64,000 bases of DNA from AWTP1-13 sp963820375. GTDB lineage: Bacteria > Pseudomonadota > Alphaproteobacteria > Rhizobiales > Hyphomicrobiaceae. The notes beneath the pieces are model-generated. The model was not told the DNA's origin and did not search any database. It saw only the letters and a list, made by a program, of their open reading frames with translations. Of the stretch, positions 25,103 to 34,968 are shown piece by piece. The position numbers and the translations under genes are program-made. Within the stretch, counting starts at the first letter, position 1. Every line of letters starts with the position of its first letter. Where the stretch lies: the NCBI GenBank assembly GCA_963820375.1, contig CAWFZX010000018.1:12018-76017 (forward strand), read 5' to 3'.

Positions 25103-26557
25103 TTATTCGGCGGCCATGCGGATTGGCTGCGGTTTCAAGGCAAGACGCTGCCGCACCAGGTCGATATGTCCGCGCAGATCATAAAGCTGGTTGGCGTAAT
25201 AGGGCGGCAGCCTGATGGCGCGCACGTGCAAGTCGATGCGATCGAACTCAGCTTGCATGGCGGCGGCGTCGTACTTGGCCGCGCCATTATCCAATTTGCG
25301 CTCCAGCGTTTTGAGCTGTTGGTACCAGTAGACCAGGCGCCGTCGCACCATCCAAACGTAGACCCCTGGCAACCCTCGTGTCAGCGGCAAGAGCAGCGCC
25401 AGCATGCCGAGCACGCCGACCAGGGTTGTCCAATGCTCGTTGACAAACGCCGTGTAGGAGAACGGCACGCCAAGATTATGCGCTTTCGGCGCCAAGCTCT
25501 TGAGCACCACCGGGAGCTCGCCGGATCTGTAAAGAATGCGCGCTGCGTTCGGCACCTCGAATTCCGGGTCATTGGCGGTCGGAAACTCGCCGGGGCGATA
25601 GAACAGGACCGGATCACCCTTTTTGTCAAAACCCGACTTGGGATTGTGGACCACGGCATGGGTGAGCAGCGATACCAGGGCCGACTGCATGTCGGGGCGA
25701 ACCACCAAGGCAACTGCGGTCGACAACAGCGTGATGTCTTCGGTGGGAACCAAAGGATCAAAATCGACCGCACCCTGTCGCAACACGACTTTGGAGAGCG
25801 CTGGGAAGCGATTGGTGTAGGCCTCCGCCTCGCGGGCGAAGTCCATCAGGCGAATGTCGGGAACGCGCAGCAGTTCTTGGATCTTCTCCGTATCTGCGGC
25901 AACGATGACAATGGCAGCATCGGCCGCGCCCGACAGCAGCGGTCCGGCGTCGGCGGGAAGATCCTGATCGATAAAGGTTGCGGTCTCCTTTTCGATCACC
26001 CCATTGGCTTTCAACAACTGCCGGGCCACCCCTCGCGCGCCGCTATCGCGCGTGCCGATCATGATGCGCTTGCCCTTGAGGTCGCGCAATGTGCTGATCG
26101 GCGTGTCGCCGCGCGTGAAGACCCAAATCGGCTCGTGGAAGAGTCGTCCGACCGAATACAGCTTTGAGTATTCGGCGTGGCGATCCTTTTGTTTCTCGGT
26201 GGCAAGGCTGCCCTGCAGGCTGCCAACCAGGTCACCTTTGACGAAACCCGCCGTGATGCCGAACTCATCGTCGACCAGGGCCCGCAGCGTAACGCGCCCC
26301 TCCAGCGGGCGCATCGTCGCGCGACCGTCTTTTTCCTTGAACGGAATATTTTGCCGGACGATCAGGTTGACGCCGAACTTGGCGAGGTCATCCTTGTAGC
26401 GTTGGGCCAAATCGGCATATTGCGGATTGCCGGCGGCGAGGACGATGGTGCCCCGCCTGTCGAGCTGCTGGGCGTTGTTCATGACCGCGAGCGTTACGGC
26501 TCCCAAGGCTGTAGCAAGCAAGGCGAAGACGCCCGTTTTGACAGGAAATGAGTCCAT
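25103..26557 (-). CDS. TAXI-family TRAP-type binding protein, membrane-anchored long form
   Basis: 484 residues. N-terminal signal/anchor (VFALLATALGAVTLAVM), then a periplasmic TAXI binding domain: TIVLAAGNPQYADLAQRYKD, ISTLRDLKGKRIMIGTRDSG (the ligand-loop region), and ATFIDQDLPADAGPLLSGAA. At ~385-415 there is a second membrane segment (TLVGVLGMLALLLPLTRGLP), followed by a ~80-residue helical cytoplasmic tail with coiled-coil character (YQQLKTLERKLDNGAAKYDA). No fused DctQM permease is nearby, so this form may act as a sensor. GAGGGGG precedes the ATG. Confidence 0.85.
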   Translation of the reverse strand: MDSFPVKTGVFALLATALGAVTLAVMNNAQQLDRRGTIVLAAGNPQYADLAQRYKDDLAKFGVNLIVRQNIPFKEKDGRATMRPLEGRVTLRALVDDEFGITAGFVKGDLVGSLQGSLATEKQKDRHAEYSKLYSVGRLFHEPIWVFTRGDTPISTLRDLKGKRIMIGTRDSGARGVARQLLKANGVIEKETATFIDQDLPADAGPLLSGAADAAIVIVAADTEKIQELLRVPDIRLMDFAREAEAYTNRFPALSKVVLRQGAVDFDPLVPTEDITLLSTAVALVVRPDMQSALVSLLTHAVVHNPKSGFDKKGDPVLFYRPGEFPTANDPEFEVPNAARILYRSGELPVVLKSLAPKAHNLGVPFSYTAFVNEHWTTLVGVLGMLALLLPLTRGLPGVYVWMVRRRLVYWYQQLKTLERKLDNGAAKYDAAAMQAEFDRIDLHVRAIRLPPYYANQLYDLRGHIDLVRQRLALKPQPIRMAAE

Positions 26558-27392
26558 GGCACCCCCTCACGTCGGCAACCCCACACAGCACCAAGCGCTC
26601 ATATATAATATCGCCAACAAGGAAGAAAGCGCTGCGGGCTCGAGGGCTGTTGAGGCACAATTTAGACAAATGAGAGACCAGCACCCGCCGCCAGGTCGCG
26701 CGCACGGGCGCGCGGCGGGTCTCGGCTTGGGCGTGCGGCTGGCCCACCCGGTTTGACCGACAAAATTGCCACACTGATGGGCCGGGCCTGGCTTCTTATC
26801 GTCGCGAACATGACCGACGCGCTCCGGCGCCATTCGGCCTCAGCTCGAACGACAGCGAGGGCAGCGCTGCGACGCCAGCGTCAAGGCAGGTGGCTTCGCA
26901 GCGCAAGTCACGGCTTTCCCGCGAGCCTCGGCACGGGGGAGCGCGCGTCGCGCCCATACACGTGACAGTGAGCCCGCGCGGCGATGCTAAGGTGCGCGAC
27001 GGGTTGCTCGCGGGTCTCAAGGCAATGGTCTTGATGGCTCACGGCATCGCTCCCCGTGTTGGGTGTTGCCGCTTCGGCAGCCCGGCGGCGAGCGGGCTAC
27101 CGTTGAGGCGCCAACTCGGGATGACGGCAGCCCAGTGCGCCGGCACCGAATCACTTCGGTACCGTGCTGCGGACTGCGCGGCCCAAAGGCACGGCTGATG
27201 GCGCGGTCGCGGCGAACGACCGAGGATCTGGTGCGCTGTTGCCGCAAGTCTTGAAAATCTAACCTCAACTCCAGCTTTCAACTAAGGCTGAGCCTTGACC
27301 GGCAAAAAAATAGCGTCTTGCCTCCTCACAGCGCGGGCGAGGAGATGGGACGGGGCCTCCGACTTCGGCATAAACGCTTGTCTTGAGGGCAG
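26558..27392. other. Long divergent intergenic region, no gene supported
   Basis: 835 bp between the leftward TAXI gene and the rightward TonB-dependent receptor gene. Frames on both strands lack ribosome sites and recognisable composition. The segment 26590-26660 (CATATATAATATCGCC) is AT-rich and probably carries the TAXI promoter; 27255-27330 is likewise lower in GC and precedes the receptor gene. Confidence 0.4.
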
Positions 27393-30137
27393 ATGCGGAT
27401 TTCCAGACGCAGCCTGGCGCTGATCCTCAGCAGCTTGGCCCTGGTCGATGTGGCTTTAGGGCAGGTGCAGGCCCCCAGCGAGACGTCTCAAGACCCACAG
27501 CCTCCCCAGACGGCACCGCCCGTCGAGAAGAGCCCGACCCTGCCGAAAATGCAGGTCGTCGCACCGCCCAAGAAAAAAGACGTCCCGCCACCGCAAACCG
27601 CACCGTCAGCCGAGAAGGCCCCGGTTCTGCCAAAAATTGAGGTGGTCGCTCCCAAGCAGAAGGCGCAGCGGCCGCCTCCGGCGCCCCCCAAGGCGCTGCC
27701 GGCGCCGGCTGCGGTGCCGCTCGTCGCCGCGACCCCTCCGCCAAGTCCGCCGGCCTGGGCCGGCACGTTCGAGGTGCGCATGTCGCCCGTCGGTGGCAGC
27801 GAGCTGCCGGTCGACAAAGTGCCGGCCGGCATCAGCATCGTCACATCGCCCCAGATTGAGCGCCTGCATTCAAATTCGGTCGCCGACACGGTCAACACTT
27901 ACGTTCCCGGTGCCAGCATCAACGAAGCGCTCGGCAATCCTCTTGCCGCCGATCTGCAATACCGCGGCTTCAGTGCCTCTCCCCTCAACGGCACACCGCA
28001 GGGGCTTGCCATCTACCAGAATGGCGTGCGCATGAACGAGGTGTTCGGCGATAGCATGAACTGGGACCTGATCCCGCAGATCGCCATCGCCGACATCGTC
28101 GTGATGGGCAACAATCCCGTCTACGGGCTCAATGCCTTGGGCGGCTCGGTCAATGTCCTCATGAAGGACGGCTTCAGCTTCCAGGGCACCACCATCGATA
28201 GCCGCTTCGGCTCGTTCGGGCACAAAGAGATTGCCGCCGAGACCGGCCAGAAGTGGGGTAACTGGGCAACGTATGTCGCGGGCGAGTGGATAGACGAAAC
28301 CGGCTGGCGCGACCTGTCACCGGCAGAGGCCAAGCGGCTCTACGCCGACATTGGCGTCAAGGGTGCCGGCAAGGAGTTCCATCTCAGTTACACCTTTGCC
28401 GACACGTTTCTAGGGGTGGTGGGGCCGACACCGCTCGAACTCGTCGATGAGCGCCGCGCCAATGTCTTCACCTCGCCGCAGTCTTTCGACAACCGCATGC
28501 AGATGGTGAACTTGACCGGCTCGGTCGCTGTCACCGATACACTCAAGATCTCCGGCAACAGCTACTACCGTTCCTTCAACCAGAAGCGTCCCGACGGCAA
28601 CGTGTCGGAGGCGATCGCCTGCGATCCGGCCGGCGCGAATGCGGGCTTGCTGTGTTTCGAGGAGCCGGACGACGTGCTGTTCGGCCGTCGCGCCAATGGT
28701 GCGATCGTCAATGTGCCGATCGCCGGCTTGCCCAATGGCGATGCGAGCGTTCTTGGCGGCAACGACCGCGTGGCCGTGAACTCCTCTTCTTACGGCGGGA
28801 CGCTGCAGGCCGTCAGCAAGGCGCACCTGTTCAACCGACCCAACCAATTGCTGGTCGGCGCCAGCATTGATGTCGGCCGCGCGGGTGTGAAGTCGCAAAG
28901 TGAGCTGGGCGTGCTCGATCCGCGCACGCTCGTCGTCTCCGGGCTTGGCATCATCATCGATCAGTCGCTCAATCCCGATCTCGACGAAGGCGACGTGGAA
29001 GTGACGCCGGTCGATCTCCTGGTCCGCACCCATTACTATGGCCTCTATTTCATGAACACGCTGGACGTGACGGACCGTTTGGCCTTCACGCTCGGGGGGC
29101 GCTTCAATCTCGCCAACATCAAGCTCGAGGACCAGCTCGGCGACGACCTCAACGGCGATCACACCTTCCAGCGCTTCAATCCCATGCTAGGCGCAACGTA
29201 CAAACTGCTGCCGGGTGTGACGGCCTACGTCGGCTATTCCGAATCCAATCGGGCACCGACGCCGGCGGAGCTGGCCTGCGCCGATCCGGCACGGCCATGC
29301 CTGCTCGAGAATTTTCTGGTTTCCGACCCACCCCTGCAGCAGGTCGTGGGCCGCACGATCGAGGCGGGTCTCAGAGGCGAATTTGCCGCCGGCTACGCCG
29401 GCCGAGACGCGCTGGGTGCGCCGCGGACCAACAGCATTGGTTGGAGCCTGGGCTATTTCCGGACCCTGTTGAGCGACGACATTCTGACGGTTGCCAGTCC
29501 GATCCAGGGCCGCGGCTTTTTCATCAACGGCGGCGAGACGCTGCGCGAAGGCCTCGAGGCTGCCGTCAACTACCGCTCCGACCGGCTCTTCCTGTATGCG
29601 AGCTATGCGCTGGTGAACGCCACCTTCCGCAACGCGCTGGAGATCGCCTCCCCGGATGCGCCCGTCGGGGTCGCTTGCAGTGCTTTTGTGCCGGAGGACC
29701 CGGAGGATGAGGTGCCGAACTGTGCCAGGGTGCAACCTGGCGATCAGATTCCCGGCATTCCACGCCACCGCTTCAAGCTCGGCTTTGACTATTGGGTCAC
29801 CCCACACTGGCGGGTCGGCGGCGACGTCGTTGCGATGTCGAACCAATTCTTCCGCGGCGATGAAGGCAACGATGATCTGCCGCTGCCGGGCTATGCCGTG
29901 GTCAACCTGCGGACCGGCTACAAAGTGACCGACACCGTCGAGGTGTACGGCTTGGTGAAGAACCTGTTCAGCAAGGACTATGCGACCTTCGGCACCTACT
30001 TCGACCCCGAGGCGTTGCGCACTGTCGCGGGCGACCCCGTCGGCGTCGGCCGCAACGGCACGCTGCTCGAAAACCCACGCACCATTACCCCCGCGGCGCC
30101 CCTGGCCGTGTATGGCGGGGTCAAAGTGAAGTTCTGA
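27393..30137 (+). CDS. TonB-dependent outer-membrane receptor with duplicated TonB-box-like segment
   Basis: 914 residues. Signal MRISRRSLALILSSLALVDV. A long Pro-rich N-terminus (~30-120) contains two copies of a 26-residue unit (residues 37-62 and 66-91), each with a TonB-box-like stretch (LPKMQVVAP; LPKIEVVAP). The plug domain starts near residue 128 (GTFEVRMSPVGG, AGISIVTSPQIERL, LNALGGSVNVLMKDG). The barrel ends with YGGVKVKF, terminal Phe. Plug signatures support uptake of a siderophore, cobalamin or other large ligand; not resolved. It is followed by a Bug protein and a flavin monooxygenase, so an organic substrate is possible. Confidence 0.9.
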   Translation: MRISRRSLALILSSLALVDVALGQVQAPSETSQDPQPPQTAPPVEKSPTLPKMQVVAPPKKKDVPPPQTAPSAEKAPVLPKIEVVAPKQKAQRPPPAPPKALPAPAAVPLVAATPPPSPPAWAGTFEVRMSPVGGSELPVDKVPAGISIVTSPQIERLHSNSVADTVNTYVPGASINEALGNPLAADLQYRGFSASPLNGTPQGLAIYQNGVRMNEVFGDSMNWDLIPQIAIADIVVMGNNPVYGLNALGGSVNVLMKDGFSFQGTTIDSRFGSFGHKEIAAETGQKWGNWATYVAGEWIDETGWRDLSPAEAKRLYADIGVKGAGKEFHLSYTFADTFLGVVGPTPLELVDERRANVFTSPQSFDNRMQMVNLTGSVAVTDTLKISGNSYYRSFNQKRPDGNVSEAIACDPAGANAGLLCFEEPDDVLFGRRANGAIVNVPIAGLPNGDASVLGGNDRVAVNSSSYGGTLQAVSKAHLFNRPNQLLVGASIDVGRAGVKSQSELGVLDPRTLVVSGLGIIIDQSLNPDLDEGDVEVTPVDLLVRTHYYGLYFMNTLDVTDRLAFTLGGRFNLANIKLEDQLGDDLNGDHTFQRFNPMLGATYKLLPGVTAYVGYSESNRAPTPAELACADPARPCLLENFLVSDPPLQQVVGRTIEAGLRGEFAAGYAGRDALGAPRTNSIGWSLGYFRTLLSDDILTVASPIQGRGFFINGGETLREGLEAAVNYRSDRLFLYASYALVNATFRNALEIASPDAPVGVACSAFVPEDPEDEVPNCARVQPGDQIPGIPRHRFKLGFDYWVTPHWRVGGDVVAMSNQFFRGDEGNDDLPLPGYAVVNLRTGYKVTDTVEVYGLVKNLFSKDYATFGTYFDPEALRTVAGDPVGVGRNGTLLENPRTITPAAPLAVYGGVKVKF

Positions 30138-30322
30138 GCTTTTGCTGCGACGGCCCGGCAGGACATCGCCCGCCTGAGGCCATCTCGCTCGCTGCGGCGG
30201 CGGCGTTCGAATTTGCCCCGCAGGTCCGCTTGCGGCTAGGGTGTCGGGTCGGCCGTGCTCGGGACGGCCGGCTCGGCTCTGGCCTGCAAACCAGCCGTGG
30301 CTGCGGACGGGAAAAACAGCAG

Positions 30323-31309
30323 ATGCAACCCAAACCAGTTGGTCTCAGCATCGCTCTCATGGCCGTGCTGGGGGGACTATGGGCGGCCGATCACGGCTTG
30401 GCAGCTGACCGTTTTCCAGCCGCTGCGGTCAAGATCATCGTTCCCAATCCTGCCGGAGGGACCGCCGACATCCTGCCACGCATCATCGCCGAGGCGCTCA
30501 GCGCCCTGTGGAAGGAGGCGGTTGTCGTCGAGAACAGGGCGGGGGCGGCCGGCAATATCGGCGCGGAGACTTTTGCGCGGGCCGCGGCGGACGGCCATAC
30601 GCTGTTGGCATCGCCGCCGACCACCCTGGCAATCAATCAGTCGCTTTACAAGAAGCTCAACTACGACCCAACCCAGTTCAAGCCCATTACCGTTCTCGCC
30701 AGCTCTCCCAATGTCCTGATCGCCAGCCCCAAGCTCGGCGTGGCAACGGTCCGCGAGCTGATCGAGAAAGCCAAGGCAGACCCGGGCGGCATTGCCTATG
30801 GCTCCCAAGGTATCGGGGCGACCTCGCATCTGACCACGGCGCTGTTCGAGACGATGGCCGGCGTGCGGTTCACGCATGTCCCCTATCGCGGCACGGCTCC
30901 CGCGCTGAACGACCTGCTCGGCGGGCATATCCTGTTTATGTTTGACAACTTGTCGTCATCGCTGCCGCACCATCAGTCCGGCGCACTCAGGATTCTCGCC
31001 GTCTGCACGCCGGAGCGTTCGCCTCATCTGCCCGATGTGCCGACCATGTCGGAGGCGGCATTGCCAGGCTTCACGTCCATGGCCTGGTTCGGATTGGTGG
31101 CACCGCCCGGGACACCCGACGCCATCGTCGGACAGATCAACAAGGATGTGGTTGGCGTGCTGCAGAGCCAAGAGGTGCGCCAAAAATTCCGGGCCCAGGG
31201 CGCCGAGCCCATCGGCAACACGCCGCAGGAAATGGCGATATTCCTGGAGCGCGAGCGGACGCTTTGGGGCAACGTCATAGATAAGGCCAAACTCAGGGCG
31301 CCCGAGTAG
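30323..31309 (+). CDS. Bug/TctC-family periplasmic substrate-binding protein
   Basis: 328 residues. Signal MQPKPVGLSIALMAVLGGLW with cleavage near GLAAD. FPAAAVKIIVPNPAGGTADI is the Bug ligand-loop start; ENRAGAAGNIG and GSQGIGATSHLTTALFETMA are further family blocks. ATG 30323 is chosen from the signal. The flavin monooxygenase gene starts 31 bases after its stop, so the bound compound may be the substrate of that enzyme (inference). No TctAB genes nearby. Confidence 0.9.
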   Translation: MQPKPVGLSIALMAVLGGLWAADHGLAADRFPAAAVKIIVPNPAGGTADILPRIIAEALSALWKEAVVVENRAGAAGNIGAETFARAAADGHTLLASPPTTLAINQSLYKKLNYDPTQFKPITVLASSPNVLIASPKLGVATVRELIEKAKADPGGIAYGSQGIGATSHLTTALFETMAGVRFTHVPYRGTAPALNDLLGGHILFMFDNLSSSLPHHQSGALRILAVCTPERSPHLPDVPTMSEAALPGFTSMAWFGLVAPPGTPDAIVGQINKDVVGVLQSQEVRQKFRAQGAEPIGNTPQEMAIFLERERTLWGNVIDKAKLRAPE

Positions 31310-31340
31310 GGAGGCGCTGCCAACAACGGCGTCGGTTGCC

Positions 31341-32516
31341 ATGATCAAACATCCATTGCGTGTGGCCGTGGTCGGCGGCGGCATCGGCGGCAGCGCTGCT
31401 GCCAACGCCCTGCTTCAGGCTGGCATGGAGGTGCGCGTCTACGAACAAGCGCCTGCCCTGACCGAGGTCGGCGCCGGCGTCGCCCTGCAACCCAACGGCA
31501 TCCGCATGCTCCGCCAGCTTGGACTGGGTGACGGATTGATCAGGTGCGGCGCGCGCTGGCTCGATCCGCAGTTTCTGCGCTCGGACGGCACCTACATCGC
31601 CTCGATGTGGCCCCCCGAGCTCGCCGACAAGATCGAGTTCTACGGCATGCACCGTGCCGACCTGCTGGCAATGTTCGTCGATCGGCTGCCCGGCCACATC
31701 GTCGCAACCGACCACAAATGCGTCGGCTTCGAGCAGAGCGACCAGGAGGCGATCCTTACATTTGCCAACGGCCGGCGGGCCGCCGCCGACGTCGTCGTCG
31801 CCGCTGACGGCATTCATTCAAGGCTGCAGCAGTTCGTCGTGCCGCCGTCCGCGCCTCTGCCGTCGGGATCGGTCGCCTATCGCGGCGTGGTTTCGGCGGC
31901 GCAAGTGTCATGGCCGCGCGGTGCCATGCGCAATTGGCTTGGCGCGGGCAAGCATTTTCTGGTCTATCCGGTGCGCGGCGGCGATCTCGTCAACTACGTC
32001 GGTTTCGTGTCGACCGGCGAGCAAATGCAGGAGTCGTGGTCGGCGACAGGAGATCCCAACACTCTTAAGCGGGAGTTCATGGGCTGGGACCGGATGGTCG
32101 AGGCCATCACCGCGCAGGCGACCGCCACCTTTCGGTGGGGTCTGTATGACCGCGAGCCGCTACCGGTCTGGACCCGCGGGCGTTTGACCCTGCTGGGAGA
32201 CGCTGCCCATCCGATGCTGCCGCACGTCGGGCAGGGCGCCAACCAGGCCCTGGAAGACGCGGTGGCGTTGGCTGCGGTGCTGCGTCGTGCCGATCCGGCC
32301 TCCGCACCACGGGCCTTGCGTCTCTACGAAGCATTGCGACGCGAGCGGACCGCCCGCGTCCAGCGCAGCGCCCGGGTCAACGGCGCGCGCTATGATGCCG
32401 CCAGCGGCGACCTTGGCAGCCGCGACCGCCAGCTTGCTGCCCAGTCGCAAGAGCGCGCTTGGATCTGGAACTACGATGCGGGGCTGGAGGCCGCAACGGC
32501 CGCTGCCGAGCTCTGA
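31341..32516 (+). CDS. FAD-dependent aromatic monooxygenase (salicylate hydroxylase-like)
   Basis: 391 residues, group A flavoprotein monooxygenase. Dinucleotide-binding VAVVGGGIGGSAAANALL at the N-terminus. FAD/NAD(P)H motif VVVAADGIHS (DG-x-x-S) at ~150. C-terminal ribityl-binding GDAAHPMLPHVGQGANQALE. Such enzymes hydroxylate or decarboxylatively hydroxylate phenolic or pyridine rings with NAD(P)H and O2. Linked to the Bug protein directly upstream. A strong hairpin follows at 32589. Confidence 0.9.
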   Translation: MIKHPLRVAVVGGGIGGSAAANALLQAGMEVRVYEQAPALTEVGAGVALQPNGIRMLRQLGLGDGLIRCGARWLDPQFLRSDGTYIASMWPPELADKIEFYGMHRADLLAMFVDRLPGHIVATDHKCVGFEQSDQEAILTFANGRRAAADVVVAADGIHSRLQQFVVPPSAPLPSGSVAYRGVVSAAQVSWPRGAMRNWLGAGKHFLVYPVRGGDLVNYVGFVSTGEQMQESWSATGDPNTLKREFMGWDRMVEAITAQATATFRWGLYDREPLPVWTRGRLTLLGDAAHPMLPHVGQGANQALEDAVALAAVLRRADPASAPRALRLYEALRRERTARVQRSARVNGARYDAASGDLGSRDRQLAAQSQERAWIWNYDAGLEAATAAAEL

Positions 32517-32588
32517 TCGGCGCGTTCCCGGCGCTCGCTGGCTTGCCCAGGCGCGCCGAGGTGGGATCAGCCGGATTGCACGGGGGTA

Positions 32589-32611
32589 AAGGCCGCGCCG
32601 TGCGCGGCCTT
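32589..32611. terminator. Bidirectional hairpin between convergent genes
   Basis: AAGGCCGCGC and GCGCGGCCTT form a perfect 10-bp stem with a 3-base loop (CGT), flanked by A and T residues on the two sides. It sits between the stops of the monooxygenase (32516) and the leftward His-rich protein (32619) and can serve both strands. Confidence 0.75.
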
Positions 32612-32618
32612 CCGCAAG

Positions 32619-32954
32619 CTACCAGCCGCCACGGCACACGCGATAGCGGTGCCACCAATAGGGGCTGCCGGTGACCACGGCGCGGTGGCGCAGCCACCCG
32701 CATCCGTCGCCATAGCCATAACTATACACCGGGCCAATGACGAAGCCCCGGCGATGGAAATGACCGAAGTGATGGCGATGGCCGCGATGGTAGTGGTGGT
32801 GGTGCCGATGATGGCGGTGACGCCAGCCGACGGGGCTGACGAGGTTGGTCGTGACTTTGCCGAGCTGGGGTTGCACCGCCGCCGATGCCTGCGGTGCGGA
32901 AAACGTCAGTGCGGCCATGACTAGCGCTGACGCAACGAGGACAGCTTTGAGCAT
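32619..32954 (-). CDS. His-rich exported protein
   Basis: 111 residues. Signal MLKAVLVASALVMAALTFSA, cleavage near ASA. The mature centre is extremely His-rich (GWRHRHHRHHHHYHRGHRHH), followed by Gly/Tyr-rich sequence and a C-terminal ...RYRVCRGGW with two Cys. Likely binds metal ions (Zn, Cu, Ni) in the periplasm; similar short His-rich proteins are frequent in Hyphomicrobiales. GAGAGG is 8 bases before ATG 32954; a TTG two codons earlier is too close to it. Confidence 0.75.
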   Translation of the reverse strand: MLKAVLVASALVMAALTFSAPQASAAVQPQLGKVTTNLVSPVGWRHRHHRHHHHYHRGHRHHFGHFHRRGFVIGPVYSYGYGDGCGWLRHRAVVTGSPYWWHRYRVCRGGW

Positions 32955-33416
32955 ATTCAATGCCTCTCACAGGGTCCCGAGCATGATCCGCATCTCCAAC
33001 GCGTCAACAGCGCGCCTTCCGTCGGCTGGCCACGACGATTTTTTTGTCGAGGGCAGATCACAGCACGTTCCAGGGAACTGCCGGCAGGGAAGGTCACCTG
33101 CATGACCGTCCTGCGCTTAGGCTGGTCGCAAATCCGGCGCCGCGGCAGGGTGATGTCGTCGTGCCAGAGGTTGGGCAGCGTCAGCCCTAAATGTTCGACG
33201 TGAGCACAATGGGTCGGCCGCTCCGAGACGGCGTGTGGGACGGTTCGCCGGCACACTTGGGGGTCCGAGAGGACACCGCTTCGCCTGGGCTGGGGTCAAC
33301 CACGCTCAGCGATTTGTGATTTGGTTGCGCTCGCCCCGCGCCTCACCATGCCAACCCAGCATGCTCAGGAGAAAACGCACGCAGTGGGCGCCTCGCGCCC
33401 CCGAGGAGATCGAGAC
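32955..33416. other. Divergent intergenic region, nothing recognised
   Basis: 460 bp between the leftward His-rich gene and the rightward MBL-fold gene. Presumably contains both promoters. No open frame with ribosome site and recognisable content, no repeats. Confidence 0.4.
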
Positions 33417-34328
33417 ATGCGCGTTGCCTGTTTGTTTGTTGCCTTGACCGCAACTGCCGCGCCGTGGGCCGCGCCAGTGGCCTTGGCCCAAACCCAAGCC
33501 CCTGCAACGGCGCCCGTCGCACCGCCCACCTTCGCCACCACAAAGATCGAAGGCACCGACAACGTTTATCTCTTTCGCTACCAAGGCCACCAGTCAATGT
33601 TCGTCGTCACCTCCGATGGGGTCATTGCGACCGATCCCATCGGTCTCGGGCGCCCGCAGGCGGTCACCACCTACATCGATGAGATCAAGAAGGTGACAAG
33701 TCAGCCCATCAAATACGTCATCTACAGCCACAACCACTACGATCACATCACCGGTGGCAAGCCATTCAAAGACCTTGGTGCGCGTTTTATTGCCCATCGC
33801 AATGCCAAGGCGCAATTGGAGCGGTTGCAACCACCCAACATCGTCATGCCCGATGAAGTGGTCGAGGACCAGCGTACGCTGACCCTGGGCGGCACGACCT
33901 TGGAGTTGCTCTACGTTGGACGCAACCATTCCGACAACTCGCTGGTCATGCGGCTGCCGAAGGAGAAAATCATCTTCGCGGTCGATTTCATCCCCATCCA
34001 GTCGGTGTTCTGGCGCAGCATGCCCGACAGCTGGCTTGATGAGTGGGAGACGTCACTGCAGCGCGTCCTTGCCCTCGACTGGGACAAGCTCATTGCCGGC
34101 CACCCCGGACCCGGTGGTCGCCTCGGCAACAAGCAGGATGTCGAGAACCTGCTGCAATATATGCGTGACCTTGCCGCCGTCGTGAAGACGGCAGCCGACG
34201 AAGGCAAGTGCTATGACAACGCCATGAAGGAGGTGAAGCTGCCGAAGTACGAAGCGTGGGGTAACTATGCCGCCTGGTTCCCCGGCAACGTTGAGCGCTA
34301 TTGTCTGCTCTATCGCAGCGGCTTCTGA
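33417..34328 (+). CDS. Secreted MBL-fold metallohydrolase
   Basis: 303 residues. Signal MRVACLFVALTATAAPWAAP, cleavage near ALAQ. Metal-binding SHNHYDHITGG (H-x-H-x-D-H) at ~105, YVGRNHSDNS with the third His at ~165, FAVDF supplying the bridging Asp, and AGHPGPG with a late His. Such periplasmic MBL proteins hydrolyse diverse esters, lactones or phosphoesters; substrate unknown. ATG 33417 follows CCGAGGAGAT. An in-frame earlier ATG (33348) would destroy the signal. Confidence 0.88.
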   Translation: MRVACLFVALTATAAPWAAPVALAQTQAPATAPVAPPTFATTKIEGTDNVYLFRYQGHQSMFVVTSDGVIATDPIGLGRPQAVTTYIDEIKKVTSQPIKYVIYSHNHYDHITGGKPFKDLGARFIAHRNAKAQLERLQPPNIVMPDEVVEDQRTLTLGGTTLELLYVGRNHSDNSLVMRLPKEKIIFAVDFIPIQSVFWRSMPDSWLDEWETSLQRVLALDWDKLIAGHPGPGGRLGNKQDVENLLQYMRDLAAVVKTAADEGKCYDNAMKEVKLPKYEAWGNYAAWFPGNVERYCLLYRSGF

Positions 34329-34356
34329 CGAGCCCAGCCGGCGCGCATGAGCCCGC

Positions 34357-34968
34357 TCAGCGCTCGGCAAGCGCTAGCTTGGCGCCGAGCGCGGCAAACG
34401 CGCCAGCGAATGTGCGCCGCATCCAGGTCAGCACCCGCGGGCGGGAAATCACCTGATTGCGGACCGCGGCGGCACAGATGCCGTAGCCGGCAAACACCAC
34501 AAACGTCAGCAGCATAAAGATCGCGCTCAGGGTGAACATACGCGCAAGCGGTTGTGTCTCGTCCGCGCTCACGAACTGCGGCAGGAAGGCGAGAAAGAAA
34601 ATCGACAGCTTCGGGTTTAGAATGTTGACGAGGATGGCGGAGACGATCACCTGGCTTGCCGAGCGGGCAGCGATCTCTTCCTCCACCTTGAGGACGCCCT
34701 GCTCCTTGAGCGCGCTCCAGGCCATATAGAAGAGATAGGCCACGCCCAAGAACTTGAGAAGCTGAAACGCCAGCGCGCTGGTGTGCAGCAGCGCGGCGAG
34801 GCCCATGACCGCCGCTGCCATGTGGGGGACGATACCAAGCGTACAGCCGAAGGCAGCGATGACACTGGCGCGCCAACCACGCGAGAGGCCGGCCGCCAGC
34901 GTATAGAGAACGCCGATGCCGGGCGAAGCGACGACAATGAACGACGTGATCAGGAAATCGATGCTCAC
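34357..34968 (-). CDS. LysE/RhtB-family amino-acid exporter
   Basis: 203 residues, six hydrophobic segments. The N-terminal SIDFLITSFIVVASPGIGVL contains the P-G signature of LysE permeases, NPKLSIFFLAFLPQFV is the second conserved block, and the C-terminus has LTFVVFAGYGICAAAVRNQV. GTG 34968 is chosen because GGAG lies 8 bases upstream and it opens the first membrane helix. Exports amino acids or homoserine lactones (family knowledge). Confidence 0.88.
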   Translation of the reverse strand: MSIDFLITSFIVVASPGIGVLYTLAAGLSRGWRASVIAAFGCTLGIVPHMAAAVMGLAALLHTSALAFQLLKFLGVAYLFYMAWSALKEQGVLKVEEEIAARSASQVIVSAILVNILNPKLSIFFLAFLPQFVSADETQPLARMFTLSAIFMLLTFVVFAGYGICAAAVRNQVISRPRVLTWMRRTFAGAFAALGAKLALAER

